Source: Alkalinema sp. FACHB-956
Lineage (GTDB): Bacteria > Cyanobacteriota > Cyanobacteriia > Leptolyngbyales > Leptolyngbyaceae
Length of the DNA: 64,000 nucleotides
Assembly (NCBI RefSeq): GCF_014697025.1
Contig: NZ_JACJRC010000007.1
Span: 1 to 64,000 of the forward strand
Direction: 5' to 3'
Below are positions 20,597-28,796 of this stretch, one piece after another. The position numbers and the translations under genes were made by a program. The notes beneath the pieces were generated by a model. That model did no database searches. It was given only the letters and a program-made list of their open reading frames with translations, and was not told where the DNA came from. Position 1 is the first letter of the stretch. Each line of letters starts with the position of its first letter.

Positions 20597-21055
20597 ATGG
20601 GGGATGCATTTCCGGCGGAACTGTGGCAAGGGATTGAGGCGTTCAACCAGGGACATTTCTATGCTTGTCACGATATCTTAGAGGCGATCTGGTTTCAGGC
20701 GGAAGAAGAGGACAAAAAGTTCTATCAAGGCATCTTGCAGATTGCCGTGGGACTGTACCACTTCGGCAATGGCAACTGGCGTGGTGCAGTCATTTTGATG
20801 GGAGAAGGTCTGAGTCGGCTGCAAGGCTATCTACCGGACTATGCCGGGTTGGACTTAGAACAGCTCACCCAGGACGCTGGCGACCTGTTGAGTACCTTGC
20901 AAAACCTAGGGGCCGATCGGGTTGGAGATCTGGTGCTGTTGGCTCCAGAGGATGATGCCGCGATCGATCCTGCTACAACGGATAAAACTTTACAAGAAAA
21001 GGTCATTCGATCTCGCCCCATCATCCAGAAAGTAGCCCCCCTTGGGGAAGAATGA
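20597..21055 (+). CDS. DUF309 protein
   Basis: A 152-residue helical protein. The DUF309 signature FNQGHFYACHDILEAIWFQAEEEDKKFYQGILQIAVGLYHF (about 15-55, quoted in parts: GHFYACHDILEAIW, FYQGILQIAVGLYH) carries conserved His and Glu residues that suggest a metal or ligand site. Function unknown. The stop overlaps a downstream in-frame ATG (ATGA at 21052), but the LptA-like protein probably starts later. Confidence 0.82.
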   Translation: MGDAFPAELWQGIEAFNQGHFYACHDILEAIWFQAEEEDKKFYQGILQIAVGLYHFGNGNWRGAVILMGEGLSRLQGYLPDYAGLDLEQLTQDAGDLLSTLQNLGADRVGDLVLLAPEDDAAIDPATTDKTLQEKVIRSRPIIQKVAPLGEE

Positions 21056-21201
21056 AGATAGGATCACTCAGCCATATCCATTATCAAAGTCCTCATATAA
21101 AGTCCTCATCTGGCACCTTTATCCCGGAGAAACTTTATTCTCAAGCGTCGCGTCTCAGGGAATCAGTGGCTGTGTTAGTATCCCTTTGTACTGAAATTGC
21201 T

Positions 21202-21813
21202 ATGCAATCGCTTCCTCACCCGTCGCCATCGCGTCAAACCACCATGCTGTCAAAGCTTCGCTCAATCTCCACTCGTTTTAGCCTACTGCTCCTCCTGCCG
21301 ATCGCTACATTATCCACAGGAGTCGTGCTGCCTAATGCGATCGCCGCATCCCAAACTGCGCCCGCCAGCAGTGGCCCGCAAAATCCCCAGGCCATGCAGC
21401 TCAAAGCGAACGTGACCGAAGCGAATGCCAAAACGGGGGTTGTCGTAGCCCGAGGCAATGTGCAGATTAACTACCCCGCCCGAAAAATTCAAGCCACCGC
21501 AGCCCAAGCCGTGTACTTCAGCAAAGAAGGACGGATTGTCCTTAGTGGGGATGTGTATATCCTGCAAGAAGGAAATAGTCTCCGAGGGGAAACGGTGACG
21601 TATCTAGTCAATGAAGGACGATTTGTTGCATTACCGGAACAAAATCGCCAAGTCGAAGCCATTTACCTCGTTCCAGAAACCGCCAATGCGGCTCCGGCTC
21701 CGGCTCCGGTTCCCGTCAACCCAGCTCCTGTCAAACCTGCAAAAATGCCGTTCCCAACCGCGCCCAAGGCAACTCCAGTGACGCCCGCAACCAAACCGTC
21801 TCCTAACTCCTAA
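21202..21813 (+). CDS. lptA: LptA/OstA-like LPS transport protein
   Basis: A periplasmic LptA/OstA-family protein of about 200 residues. A signal sequence (FSLLLLLPIATLSTGVVLP, cleavage after AIAA) leads into the beta-jellyroll: NVTEANAKTGVVVARGNVQINYPARKI and VYFSKEGRIVLSGDVYILQEGNSLRGETVTYLVNEGRFVALP. The C terminus is a Pro/Ala linker with repeated AP units. The frame is open from 21052; ATG 21202 or 21244 are better placed for the signal peptide. The following lptB and lptF/G genes make a compact LPS-export module, in which LptA bridges inner and outer membranes. Confidence 0.82.
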   Translation: MQSLPHPSPSRQTTMLSKLRSISTRFSLLLLLPIATLSTGVVLPNAIAASQTAPASSGPQNPQAMQLKANVTEANAKTGVVVARGNVQINYPARKIQATAAQAVYFSKEGRIVLSGDVYILQEGNSLRGETVTYLVNEGRFVALPEQNRQVEAIYLVPETANAAPAPAPVPVNPAPVKPAKMPFPTAPKATPVTPATKPSPNS

Positions 21814-21971
21814 AGATGGATGGGTGCATGGGGTAACCCGTGGCGGATTGATGGCTAAACCCATGCCTGAGTCGGCTAGTTGTGCCTATACCCTCTCGTT
21901 CAGGGGGGATATGGGGCATAATCAGAGACGTGTGGCGGCCCTTAACAGCACGATCCGTTTAGGAGCGAGAC

Positions 21972-22697
21972 TTGAAGCTAGTACTCGAAAATGTCCATAA
22001 GTCCTATGGCGCACGGTCGATCGTCAGCCGTGTTAACTTGTCCGTTGCCCAAGGTGAAGTGGTGGGTCTCCTAGGCCCCAATGGAGCCGGAAAAACGACG
22101 ACGTTCTACATGGCGACCGGGCTGGAAAAACCGGATGGCGGCAAAGTTCTACTGAACGATGCAGAGATTACTCAGTTACCGATCCACCAGCGAGCTAGGT
22201 TAGGCATTGGTTATTTGGCCCAGGAAGCCAGTATCTTTCGTTATCTCACCGTTCAAGAGAATATCCGCCTAGTTCTAGAACAAACCAATGTGGGACGGAA
22301 CCGGGAGGCTCGCCTCTGGGAACTGATTCAGGAATTTCGGCTGGAGAAAGTGGCGAATACGCTGGGGATCCAGGTGTCCGGGGGAGAACGACGACGCACG
22401 GAATTAGCCCGCGCTCTGGCGGCTGGCCCCGATGGCCCTAAATTTCTGCTCTTGGATGAACCGTTTGCTGGGGTAGATCCGATCGCGGTTGCGGAAATTC
22501 AAGACATCATTGCTAAACTGCGCGATCGCCATATCGGCATTCTGATCACGGATCACAACGTGCGGGAAACCCTAGAAATTACCGATCGGGCCTACATCAT
22601 GCGCGATGGGCAAATTTTGGCCTCGGGGAGCGCTGAGGAACTTTATGCCAATCCCTTGGTTCGTCAATATTATCTGGGGGATAACTTTCAGCCGTAG
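21972..22697 (+). CDS. lptB: LPS export ABC transporter ATPase
   Basis: A 241-residue ABC ATPase. It has Walker [11 protein letters not shown]-loop [18 protein letters not shown], signature [15 protein letters not shown], Walker [17 protein letters not shown] and H-loop [10 protein letters not shown]. The GERRRTEIARAL-type signature and ASIFRxLTVxEN are diagnostic of LptB. It energises transfer of LPS from the inner membrane to LptA. The start is TTG (21972), supported by AGGAG at 21961-21965, six nt upstream. It is followed after 187 bp by the permease. Confidence 0.93.
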   Translation: MKLVLENVHKSYGARSIVSRVNLSVAQGEVVGLLGPNGAGKTTTFYMATGLEKPDGGKVLLNDAEITQLPIHQRARLGIGYLAQEASIFRYLTVQENIRLVLEQTNVGRNREARLWELIQEFRLEKVANTLGIQVSGGERRRTELARALAAGPDGPKFLLLDEPFAGVDPIAVAEIQDIIAKLRDRHIGILITDHNVRETLEITDRAYIMRDGQILASGSAEELYANPLVRQYYLGDNFQP

Positions 22698-22884
22698 GCG
22701 ATCGGCCCTGTCGAATATCTATCACCCATCCATCGTCTGCAAGTTGTGTTTTCGCAGTATCCCGTTCCGTTTAAGTCTAGGGGGAACTCACTAGCGTAGT
22801 TCTGGCTGGTACCCTATCTAGAATCCCTTTGATCCTCCCTGCCCATCCTGTGTGCCCTATTTGTCCTGACTTGTCCTGCCAACC

Positions 22885-24048
22885 ATGACTGCAACTCCGT
22901 CTTTTCGTCCTGCTTTTCCGGGCATTGCTGTCCTCGATCGCTATTTAGCTACCCAGTTGACAATGCCTTTCCTGTTTGGAGTGGGGGCATTTTCTTCGAT
23001 CGGGGTCTCCGTCGGGACACTCTTTGACCTAATCCGCAAGATGACAACGATGAACCTGCCGTTGGATATCGCGGTGCAGGTGTTCTTTTTGCAGTTGCCC
23101 TACTACATTAGTTTGGCGCTGCCCATGTCTACCTTGCTGGCCACGCTTATTCTTTACAGCCGTTTGTCTACGGATAGTGAATTAATTGCGCTGCGCAGTT
23201 CGGGGATCAGCCCCTATCGCTTGGTGCTGCCTGCGGTGGCGTTAAGTTTTTTCATTACAGGTATGAGCTTTGCCTTCAGCGAAGCGATCGTGCCAGCGGC
23301 GAAGTATCGCGCTACGGTGACCCTGGAACAGGCTCTGAATGAAGATAATCCTAAATTTCAGGAATCGAATATCCTCTCACCCCAATTTGAAGAGGTCAAA
23401 CAACCGGATGGCAGTAAAGATCGCATCCTGACCCGATTATTCTACGCCAGCAAATTCAATGGCCGGGAAATGCAGGGGCTCACGGTGCTCGACTTTTCCA
23501 AAGAGGGCTTAAACCAAATTATTGCAGCCCAGTCGGCAATGTGGGATAACAAGCAGGGAACTTGGGATTTCTTTAATGGGACGGTGTATCTCGTGGCCCC
23601 GGATGGCTCCTACCGGAACATCGTTAAGTTCCAGCAGCAGCAATTACAACTGCCTCGCACACCGTTGGATTTAGCCAACCGCAAGAAAGATTGGGAGGAA
23701 ATGACGGTTACGGAATTGCGGGAAGCGCAGGATCTGTCTGCCCAAAGCGGAGATGATAAACAAGTTCGTAAGTTTGATTTACGAATTCAGCAGAAATTAG
23801 CGATCCCGTTTATTTGCTTGGTGTTTGGGTTAGTGGGGGCAACTTTAGGGATGCGGCCTCAGCGGCGATCGGGTAAAGGCGCTAGCTTCGCGATCAGTGT
23901 CCTAATTATTTTTGGCTACTATATTCTGCTGTTTCTCTGCGACGCCATGGGAAATTTGGAAATCTTAGCCCCTGTGGTCGCAGCTTGGTTACCGAATCTG
24001 ATTGGTCTGAGCATTGGCGGCTTTCTGCTAACTCGCACTGCAAAATAA
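22885..24048 (+). CDS. LptF/LptG-family permease
   Basis: A 387-residue YjgP/YjgQ permease. Three N-terminal membrane helices (about 25-120) come before a periplasmic beta-jellyroll (about 140-300), and three C-terminal helices follow (about 310-385, with GLVGATLGMRPQRRSGKGASFAIS). It forms the transmembrane part of the LptB2FG exporter. Cyanobacteria commonly have a single permease of this type, so F versus G cannot be assigned. It forms the end of the lptA-lptB-permease set. Confidence 0.9.
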   Translation: MTATPSFRPAFPGIAVLDRYLATQLTMPFLFGVGAFSSIGVSVGTLFDLIRKMTTMNLPLDIAVQVFFLQLPYYISLALPMSTLLATLILYSRLSTDSELIALRSSGISPYRLVLPAVALSFFITGMSFAFSEAIVPAAKYRATVTLEQALNEDNPKFQESNILSPQFEEVKQPDGSKDRILTRLFYASKFNGREMQGLTVLDFSKEGLNQIIAAQSAMWDNKQGTWDFFNGTVYLVAPDGSYRNIVKFQQQQLQLPRTPLDLANRKKDWEEMTVTELREAQDLSAQSGDDKQVRKFDLRIQQKLAIPFICLVFGLVGATLGMRPQRRSGKGASFAISVLIIFGYYILLFLCDAMGNLEILAPVVAAWLPNLIGLSIGGFLLTRTAK

Positions 24049-24417
24049 CATTATCAGGTAGCACTTTTCTGAATCTTGTTGCTGAATTCCACTGATTGTA
24101 ATTTCTGGATTGTTTCAATGAAGTTACATCATTCACCAAGACATTCTCTAGGATGTCATTAATGTACTAACTATCCCATTGTTTAATTTGAATGGTTCTC
24201 ACAAATCGCTTGAATGATTGAACGATCCCTTGACTACATTTGACTTGTCTCTCCGTGCAATGGGCCAAGCTTGGGCGAAGGGCACGATGGCAAATGTTGC
24301 GGTGATTCAGCATTGGGGGTGGAAGTTGGAGACTGGTATGTTGTTTGATGCATCGCTGGCGGGCAAGCTAAGATCAAACTAACCGGGCTGCCGGAGTTCG
24401 TTATCCTAGCTTCTCCT
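24049..24417. other. Intergenic region, nothing recognised
   Basis: About 370 bp between two plus-strand genes, AT-rich for the first 180 bp. I see no intrinsic terminator, tRNA or repeat. A long minus-strand frame over 24234-24680 lacks family motifs and reads as a shadow. Confidence 0.4.
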
Positions 24418-25566
24418 ATGCGTTCACCCCAATCTCCCAAAACAGTACGGTACTGGCAAGCTCGGCTACGATCGCTACGAGATCCACGGGTTTGGGGGAC
24501 AGCGATCGCCGTAGGACTCGCAGCCACCTTTGGTTGGATAGCGTGGCAAAATCCAGAAACCCTGGAATTCTCCCAATCCCCTCGTTCCGAGACTGATTCA
24601 GAACAACCGATGACGGATGCTGGAGAAACGGAAGACTTAGCGATCGGGGCAGATATTGATAACTTGTCGGTCTTGTTCAATCAAGTGAACAATCCCAACG
24701 CCCCAACCCTCAACCTTCTCCAGCCCCCCAAAAAAGCCGCAAACGCTCCTCAACCCAGCAGCGATTCCGAAATCTCCTCTACCCTCTCGCTCCTTGCAGC
24801 CGTCTCCCCTCCCCCCAAGAATCCTAGTCAAGCGGAACTGAATATGAGTCAGTTAGCGCTGTTGGGAAGTTTACCCGGCGATCGAACTCGCCCTGCTGCT
24901 CGGGATGGGTTAACAGGGCGGCCCGTGCTGGATATGTCGATCGTGCCTGGGCAGAATTCTTTTGCGCCCCTGGGTTCTCTGATCGTGCCCAGCTCCGGCA
25001 ATCCGCCCCAAAATGTGTTGGCCGATGCCCTGTCTCGCTACACCAATTCCCCCAATCAGGGTTCACCCTCGGCTCCCGCTTCGGCTAGTTTTTACAATCC
25101 CAGCAATCCGTCCTTTGCAGGCAATGCTATCACCAACCCGCCGATCGAAGGGATCCGTCCTTTTTCAGGCACTGCTTTGCCAACGAACTCCCCCCTTCAA
25201 GGCACTACGGGGATACCAGCCACTCCCTATCCTGCCAATGCCTATACTCAAGTGCTCCAACAGGCCCCAGCTACAGGACTTGATCCCCGATCGCCTGCCT
25301 TTGGGGTGCCCGGTATTCCCACAGGAGCAGTTCCTAATTCTGCGATCGAGACGGGCGCTGGCATCGGCAGCCCCTCCTCTGGAAGCAATCCTACGGGGAT
25401 CAATCCTGGTGGGATGAATCAAACCGTTCTGCCGGGTGTTGCTGGAGCCACCAGTAATCAACCCCAGTTTGGTGGCATTCCCCCAACGGAGTCATTTACA
25501 ACGCCTCGCATGACTCCGGGGCGCTACATCGGCGGTGGGCGCATTAATACCTTTTCCAATCCTTAG
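24418..25566 (+). CDS. Low-complexity membrane-anchored protein
   Basis: A 382-residue protein not recognised as a family. One N-terminal membrane segment (about 24-43: GTAIAVGLAATFGWIAW) is followed by a long region rich in Pro, Asn, Ser and Gly, with recurring PxNP and GIP-type turns. No enzymatic motif is present. It would extend into the periplasm and resembles scaffold or surface-associated cyanobacterial proteins. Closed downstream by RYIGGGRINTFSNP. No close operon partner. Confidence 0.55.
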   Translation: MRSPQSPKTVRYWQARLRSLRDPRVWGTAIAVGLAATFGWIAWQNPETLEFSQSPRSETDSEQPMTDAGETEDLAIGADIDNLSVLFNQVNNPNAPTLNLLQPPKKAANAPQPSSDSEISSTLSLLAAVSPPPKNPSQAELNMSQLALLGSLPGDRTRPAARDGLTGRPVLDMSIVPGQNSFAPLGSLIVPSSGNPPQNVLADALSRYTNSPNQGSPSAPASASFYNPSNPSFAGNAITNPPIEGIRPFSGTALPTNSPLQGTTGIPATPYPANAYTQVLQQAPATGLDPRSPAFGVPGIPTGAVPNSAIETGAGIGSPSSGSNPTGINPGGMNQTVLPGVAGATSNQPQFGGIPPTESFTTPRMTPGRYIGGGRINTFSNP

Positions 25567-25920
25567 CCTGCTGATTCGAATTCCTCCCCCGCTCCCTGCA
25601 AGGGTGGGATGGGGCATTAGAGAGACCTTTAGAGAGCGCTTCTGTTCGGATTCTCTCGGCCTCGTTCTGGGGAGCCACAGCTCAGGCGCAAGGCTGCTGC
25701 CACGTTCGATGGGGACAGCAGCAATTTGCCATGCGTGATCTCTCACCCTCGTCGAACAACTTGGCCAAATGACTCGGCAAAACTTAATGAGCATTTCTAC
25801 CGAGTTGGGGATATTATGAAAATGTGTTACAAATTGTAAAGAGTCAATTCAGATCTCACAGTCAATTTAGACCTCTGAGTCACCCGGAGTTTAGCCTTTA
25901 GATTAGATCTTTCAAAAAGC
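25567..25920. other. Intergenic region, nothing recognised
   Basis: About 350 bp. The first half is GC-rich and contains HIP1-free coding-like stretches without family motifs; the last 110 bp are AT-rich and probably the promoter of the DUF2605 gene. Confidence 0.4.
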
Positions 25921-26241
25921 ATGTTTAACTCACCCCTTCCTTCTGATCCAGATTTGCTGAAAAGCCTTTTGGAACCTCTTTTGGAGGATTTTCAGTACTG
26001 GTTTGGCCGATCGCAGGCACTCCTAGAAAACGAGCGCATTACTTTCCTTGAAGAATCCCAGCAGGCCAATCTGTTAGAGCGGGTTCTGACAGCCCAGAAA
26101 GAAGTCACCACCACCCAAACCCTCCTGAACGCAACCGATGGGAAGGTTGGTGTTGAGACGGATGTGTTGATGAATTGGCATCGCTTAGTCCATGAATGTT
26201 GGGGGGTCAGCATGAAGCATCGATCGAACCAAGTTCAGTAA
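25921..26241 (+). CDS. DUF2605 protein
   Basis: A 106-residue cytoplasmic helical protein with the cyanobacterial DUF2605 pattern LLKSLLEPLLEDFQYWFGRSQALLE and a Trp-His near the C terminus (MNWHRLVHECW). Function unknown. It is followed by DUF2973 and a DUF697 GTPase, a neighbourhood that I recall being conserved among cyanobacteria. Confidence 0.75.
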   Translation: MFNSPLPSDPDLLKSLLEPLLEDFQYWFGRSQALLENERITFLEESQQANLLERVLTAQKEVTTTQTLLNATDGKVGVETDVLMNWHRLVHECWGVSMKHRSNQVQ

Positions 26242-26405
26242 GGACGCCAAGCTCGCTGGGAAATCGATCCGAACTCATTTGAGAAAGGATTTAAGGTTTG
26301 CCAGAAATCTGAGACACTATAATTTAATGAATTGACCAGGGATCCCCCCACGAGCAAGGCTTGAACCTTCGTGGTGATCTCAACAGTTGGCTGGGGGAAA
26401 GCGTT

Positions 26406-26744
26406 ATGTGGCTCCACATTCTGTATATTATTGCCTTCACGATTGTTGCCTTCCTAGCGGTGGGAAATCTCATTCGCAGTATGTTGACCCTTGGGTTAGA
26501 GTCGCAGCGCGAGCTCACGAATATCATTAACGGATCGGGAAACAACCCCGCCGCCGCCGGGACTGTCAGACGGCAACCTATGCCCACCCATCCAGAAATG
26601 TTGGATGCTGATGGCAAAGTGATTAATGAACCGCTCCTAGTTATGCGATCGATGAGCGTTGAAGATGCCCGCGAACAACTGGATGCGATTTACCGATCTT
26701 CTCCAGGCGGGGAATCCAGCAATCCCAGTGATGAGGACAGTTGA
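26406..26744 (+). CDS. DUF2973 protein
   Basis: A 112-residue protein with one N-terminal membrane helix (WLHILYIIAFTIVAFLAVGNLI) and a cytoplasmic tail ending MRSMSVEDAREQLDAIYRSSPG. These are the DUF2973 features. ATG 26406 is used because it starts directly before the helix; an upstream TTG adds 15 polar residues. The partner DUF2605 lies 164 bp upstream and the GTPase 36 bp downstream, suggesting a common function. Confidence 0.75.
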   Translation: MWLHILYIIAFTIVAFLAVGNLIRSMLTLGLESQRELTNIINGSGNNPAAAGTVRRQPMPTHPEMLDADGKVINEPLLVMRSMSVEDAREQLDAIYRSSPGGESSNPSDEDS

Positions 26745-26780
26745 TAGGATTGAGGCAGCTGATTGACCCCCTGCTGTCCC

Positions 26781-28454
26781 ATGACTGACCCCACATCCGA
26801 CTCCCCCCTATCTGAATCTTCTCAAGAAGTGACTGTTCAGGACGCGAACAGTCAGGAGGCGAGCGCCCAAGATCCTAATACCCCAAAGCCGCCGGTTAAG
26901 TTGCCCCTTGATGGTTCCTTGGGTAAGTTTCCGTTGAATAGGCTAGTTCCAGATAAGCACTCTCTTCAGCAAATTAGTGAGACTTGGCAGCAATGGACCC
27001 AGGGATCTAGCCAATGGGTCAGCCAATGGATTAAAGAGTTGCCCACGCCCCAGGTTGTTGACCAAGTTGCGGGCTGGTTTCGGGTAGATGATGCAAAATT
27101 GCAGGATATTCTTCACAGGATCCGCAAAGATTTACCGACTACGCAAGCCATCTTAATCGGGAAACCCCAAGCGGGCAAAAGCTCGATCGTTCGCGGTCTG
27201 ACGGGGGTTTCTGCGGAAATTATTGGCCAGGGGTTCCGTCCCCACACCCAGCACACCCAACGGTACAGCTATCCCACCGATGAGCTCCCGCTACTGCAAT
27301 TTGTGGATACGGTTGGCTTGGGGGATGGCATTCAGGAAATTGCCGATGTGGTGCGCGATTTGTTGGGTGAACTGTCTCCTCCCGCTAACGCTCAGCCAGG
27401 GGCTGTTGCTGCTACCCAGGCAGGCGATTCTCCCCCTTTAGCCGATCGGCTTGAGCCATTAGAAGCCCAGCAGTCTAGGGCTTTGGAAACATCCCCCGCT
27501 GCTAAGGTGATTCTCCTAACGGTTCGTGTCGGCGACTTTGCCACCGATGCCCTGAGGCAGATTGTCCAGCAAGTCCGCCAGAAGCACCCAGAAATCCCTT
27601 GTCTCTTGGTCGTGACCTGTCTCCACCAACTCTATCCGCCCAGTCTGGAAAACCATCCTGCCTATCCCCCCCCAATAGGCGAGATCGATCGCGCCTTTGC
27701 CCAAATTCAACAGGATTTCCAAGGTCTGTTCGATCGGGCGGTGTTGATTGACTTCACCCTAGAAGAAGATGGTTTTGATCCGGTGTTCTATGGTCTGGAA
27801 GCGCTGGTAACGACTTTGGCGGAACTGCTGCCGGAAGCGGAGTCACGGGCGATCGCTCAATTGCTGAACGATCGAGAAATGGGCAACCAAGTGGGTAACC
27901 TCTACCGAGAAGCCGCTCGCCGCGCCATTCTGCCCTTTGCCATTATGGCGGGTACCCTGGCAGCCGTGCCCCTGCCCCTGGCAACCATGCCGGTGCTGAC
28001 AGCGGTGCAAATTTCGATGGTGGCCTTCCTGGGACAACTGTATGGCCAGAAACTGACGGTTTCTCAAGCCGGTGGACTGGTCAGCACGATCGCAGGGGGA
28101 TTCCTGGCTCAAACGATTGGGCGAGAATTGGTCAAGTTGATTCCCGGTTTTGGCAGTGTGATTGCTGCTTCCTGGGCTACGGCCTACACTTGGGCCTTGG
28201 GCGAAACGGCCTGTGCCTATTTTGGTGATCTCCTAGGTGGTCGGAAGCCTGACCCAGCCCAAATTCAAGCGGTGATGAAGTCTGCCTTTGCCGAAGCGCA
28301 AGATCGCCTCAAAGGAAAAGCGGTGGACCCCATGTCTACAAACGTGGGCGCAATGTCTGCGAACAATGAGTCTGCGAACAATGACTCTACAAATAATGAG
28401 TCTGCAAATAATCACAAACTGAGCCATTCACGAAGCGACAAATTCAGCCAATAA
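26781..28454 (+). CDS. DUF697-type membrane GTPase
   Basis: A 557-residue protein. An acidic/Pro N-terminal region precedes a Ras-like GTPase with G1 GKPQAGKSSI and G3 DTVGLGD. The expected G4 NKxD is absent; the corresponding strand reads LLVVTCLHQLYP. A C-terminal DUF697 membrane domain (about 390-500) contains FAIMAGTLAAVPLPLA and LIPGFGSVIAASWATAY. The tail has 15-bp in-frame repeats encoding NNESA/NNDST. DUF697 proteins are often linked to membrane remodelling or stress but are poorly defined. ATG 26781 (MTDPTSD) is preferred over 26763. Confidence 0.75.
   Translation: MTDPTSDSPLSESSQEVTVQDANSQEASAQDPNTPKPPVKLPLDGSLGKFPLNRLVPDKHSLQQISETWQQWTQGSSQWVSQWIKELPTPQVVDQVAGWFRVDDAKLQDILHRIRKDLPTTQAILIGKPQAGKSSIVRGLTGVSAEIIGQGFRPHTQHTQRYSYPTDELPLLQFVDTVGLGDGIQEIADVVRDLLGELSPPANAQPGAVAATQAGDSPPLADRLEPLEAQQSRALETSPAAKVILLTVRVGDFATDALRQIVQQVRQKHPEIPCLLVVTCLHQLYPPSLENHPAYPPPIGEIDRAFAQIQQDFQGLFDRAVLIDFTLEEDGFDPVFYGLEALVTTLAELLPEAESRAIAQLLNDREMGNQVGNLYREAARRAILPFAIMAGTLAAVPLPLATMPVLTAVQISMVAFLGQLYGQKLTVSQAGGLVSTIAGGFLAQTIGRELVKLIPGFGSVIAASWATAYTWALGETACAYFGDLLGGRKPDPAQIQAVMKSAFAEAQDRLKGKAVDPMSTNVGAMSANNESANNDSTNNESANNHKLSHSRSDKFSQ
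28350..28409 (+). repeat. 15-bp in-frame coding repeat in DUF697 GTPase tail
   Basis: Copies at 28365-28379, 28380-28394 and 28395-28409, with a degenerate copy just before, encode NESAN/NDSTN/NESAN. The unit is a multiple of 3 and conserved by reading frame, unlike the intergenic duplications. Confidence 0.85.
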
Positions 28455-28796
28455 CCATCGGCAAATAACCATCAGCCGATAACCAATTAGCCAATCACCA
28501 ATAGTCTTCTGATAGCGTTTTCTCAATAAAATCTTGAGGCTGCTGTATATCAGCATAGTCTCGCTTGGGTTGGCCGATCGGCGCAGAATACCTGACATCC
28601 TAGGGACTGATCACAGTGACTGAATGTGTAAGATCACCTGCGTGGGTGAAGTAAAAACTTGACAATATACGTCAGGATGAATTGGTGGAGTAAGATTCTC
28701 CGGTATTTAGCCAGATGATCTCTGAATCCTCCGCATTTACGGCATCCTCTTAAATCAGTGCCCTATATCAGTGCTTTTCTATCTGGTTGAGGTTCT
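28455..28796. other. Intergenic region with degenerate repeat
   Basis: About 340 bp upstream of the histidine kinase. It begins with a degenerate repeat of AATAACCATCGGCA-type units (28450-28500). GAGG lies six nt before the kinase ATG. No gene or RNA fold is recognised. Confidence 0.4.

Noticed and set aside
24234-24680. 148-aa minus-strand frame
   Set aside because: Overlaps the start of the membrane-anchored protein at 24418 and has no family features.
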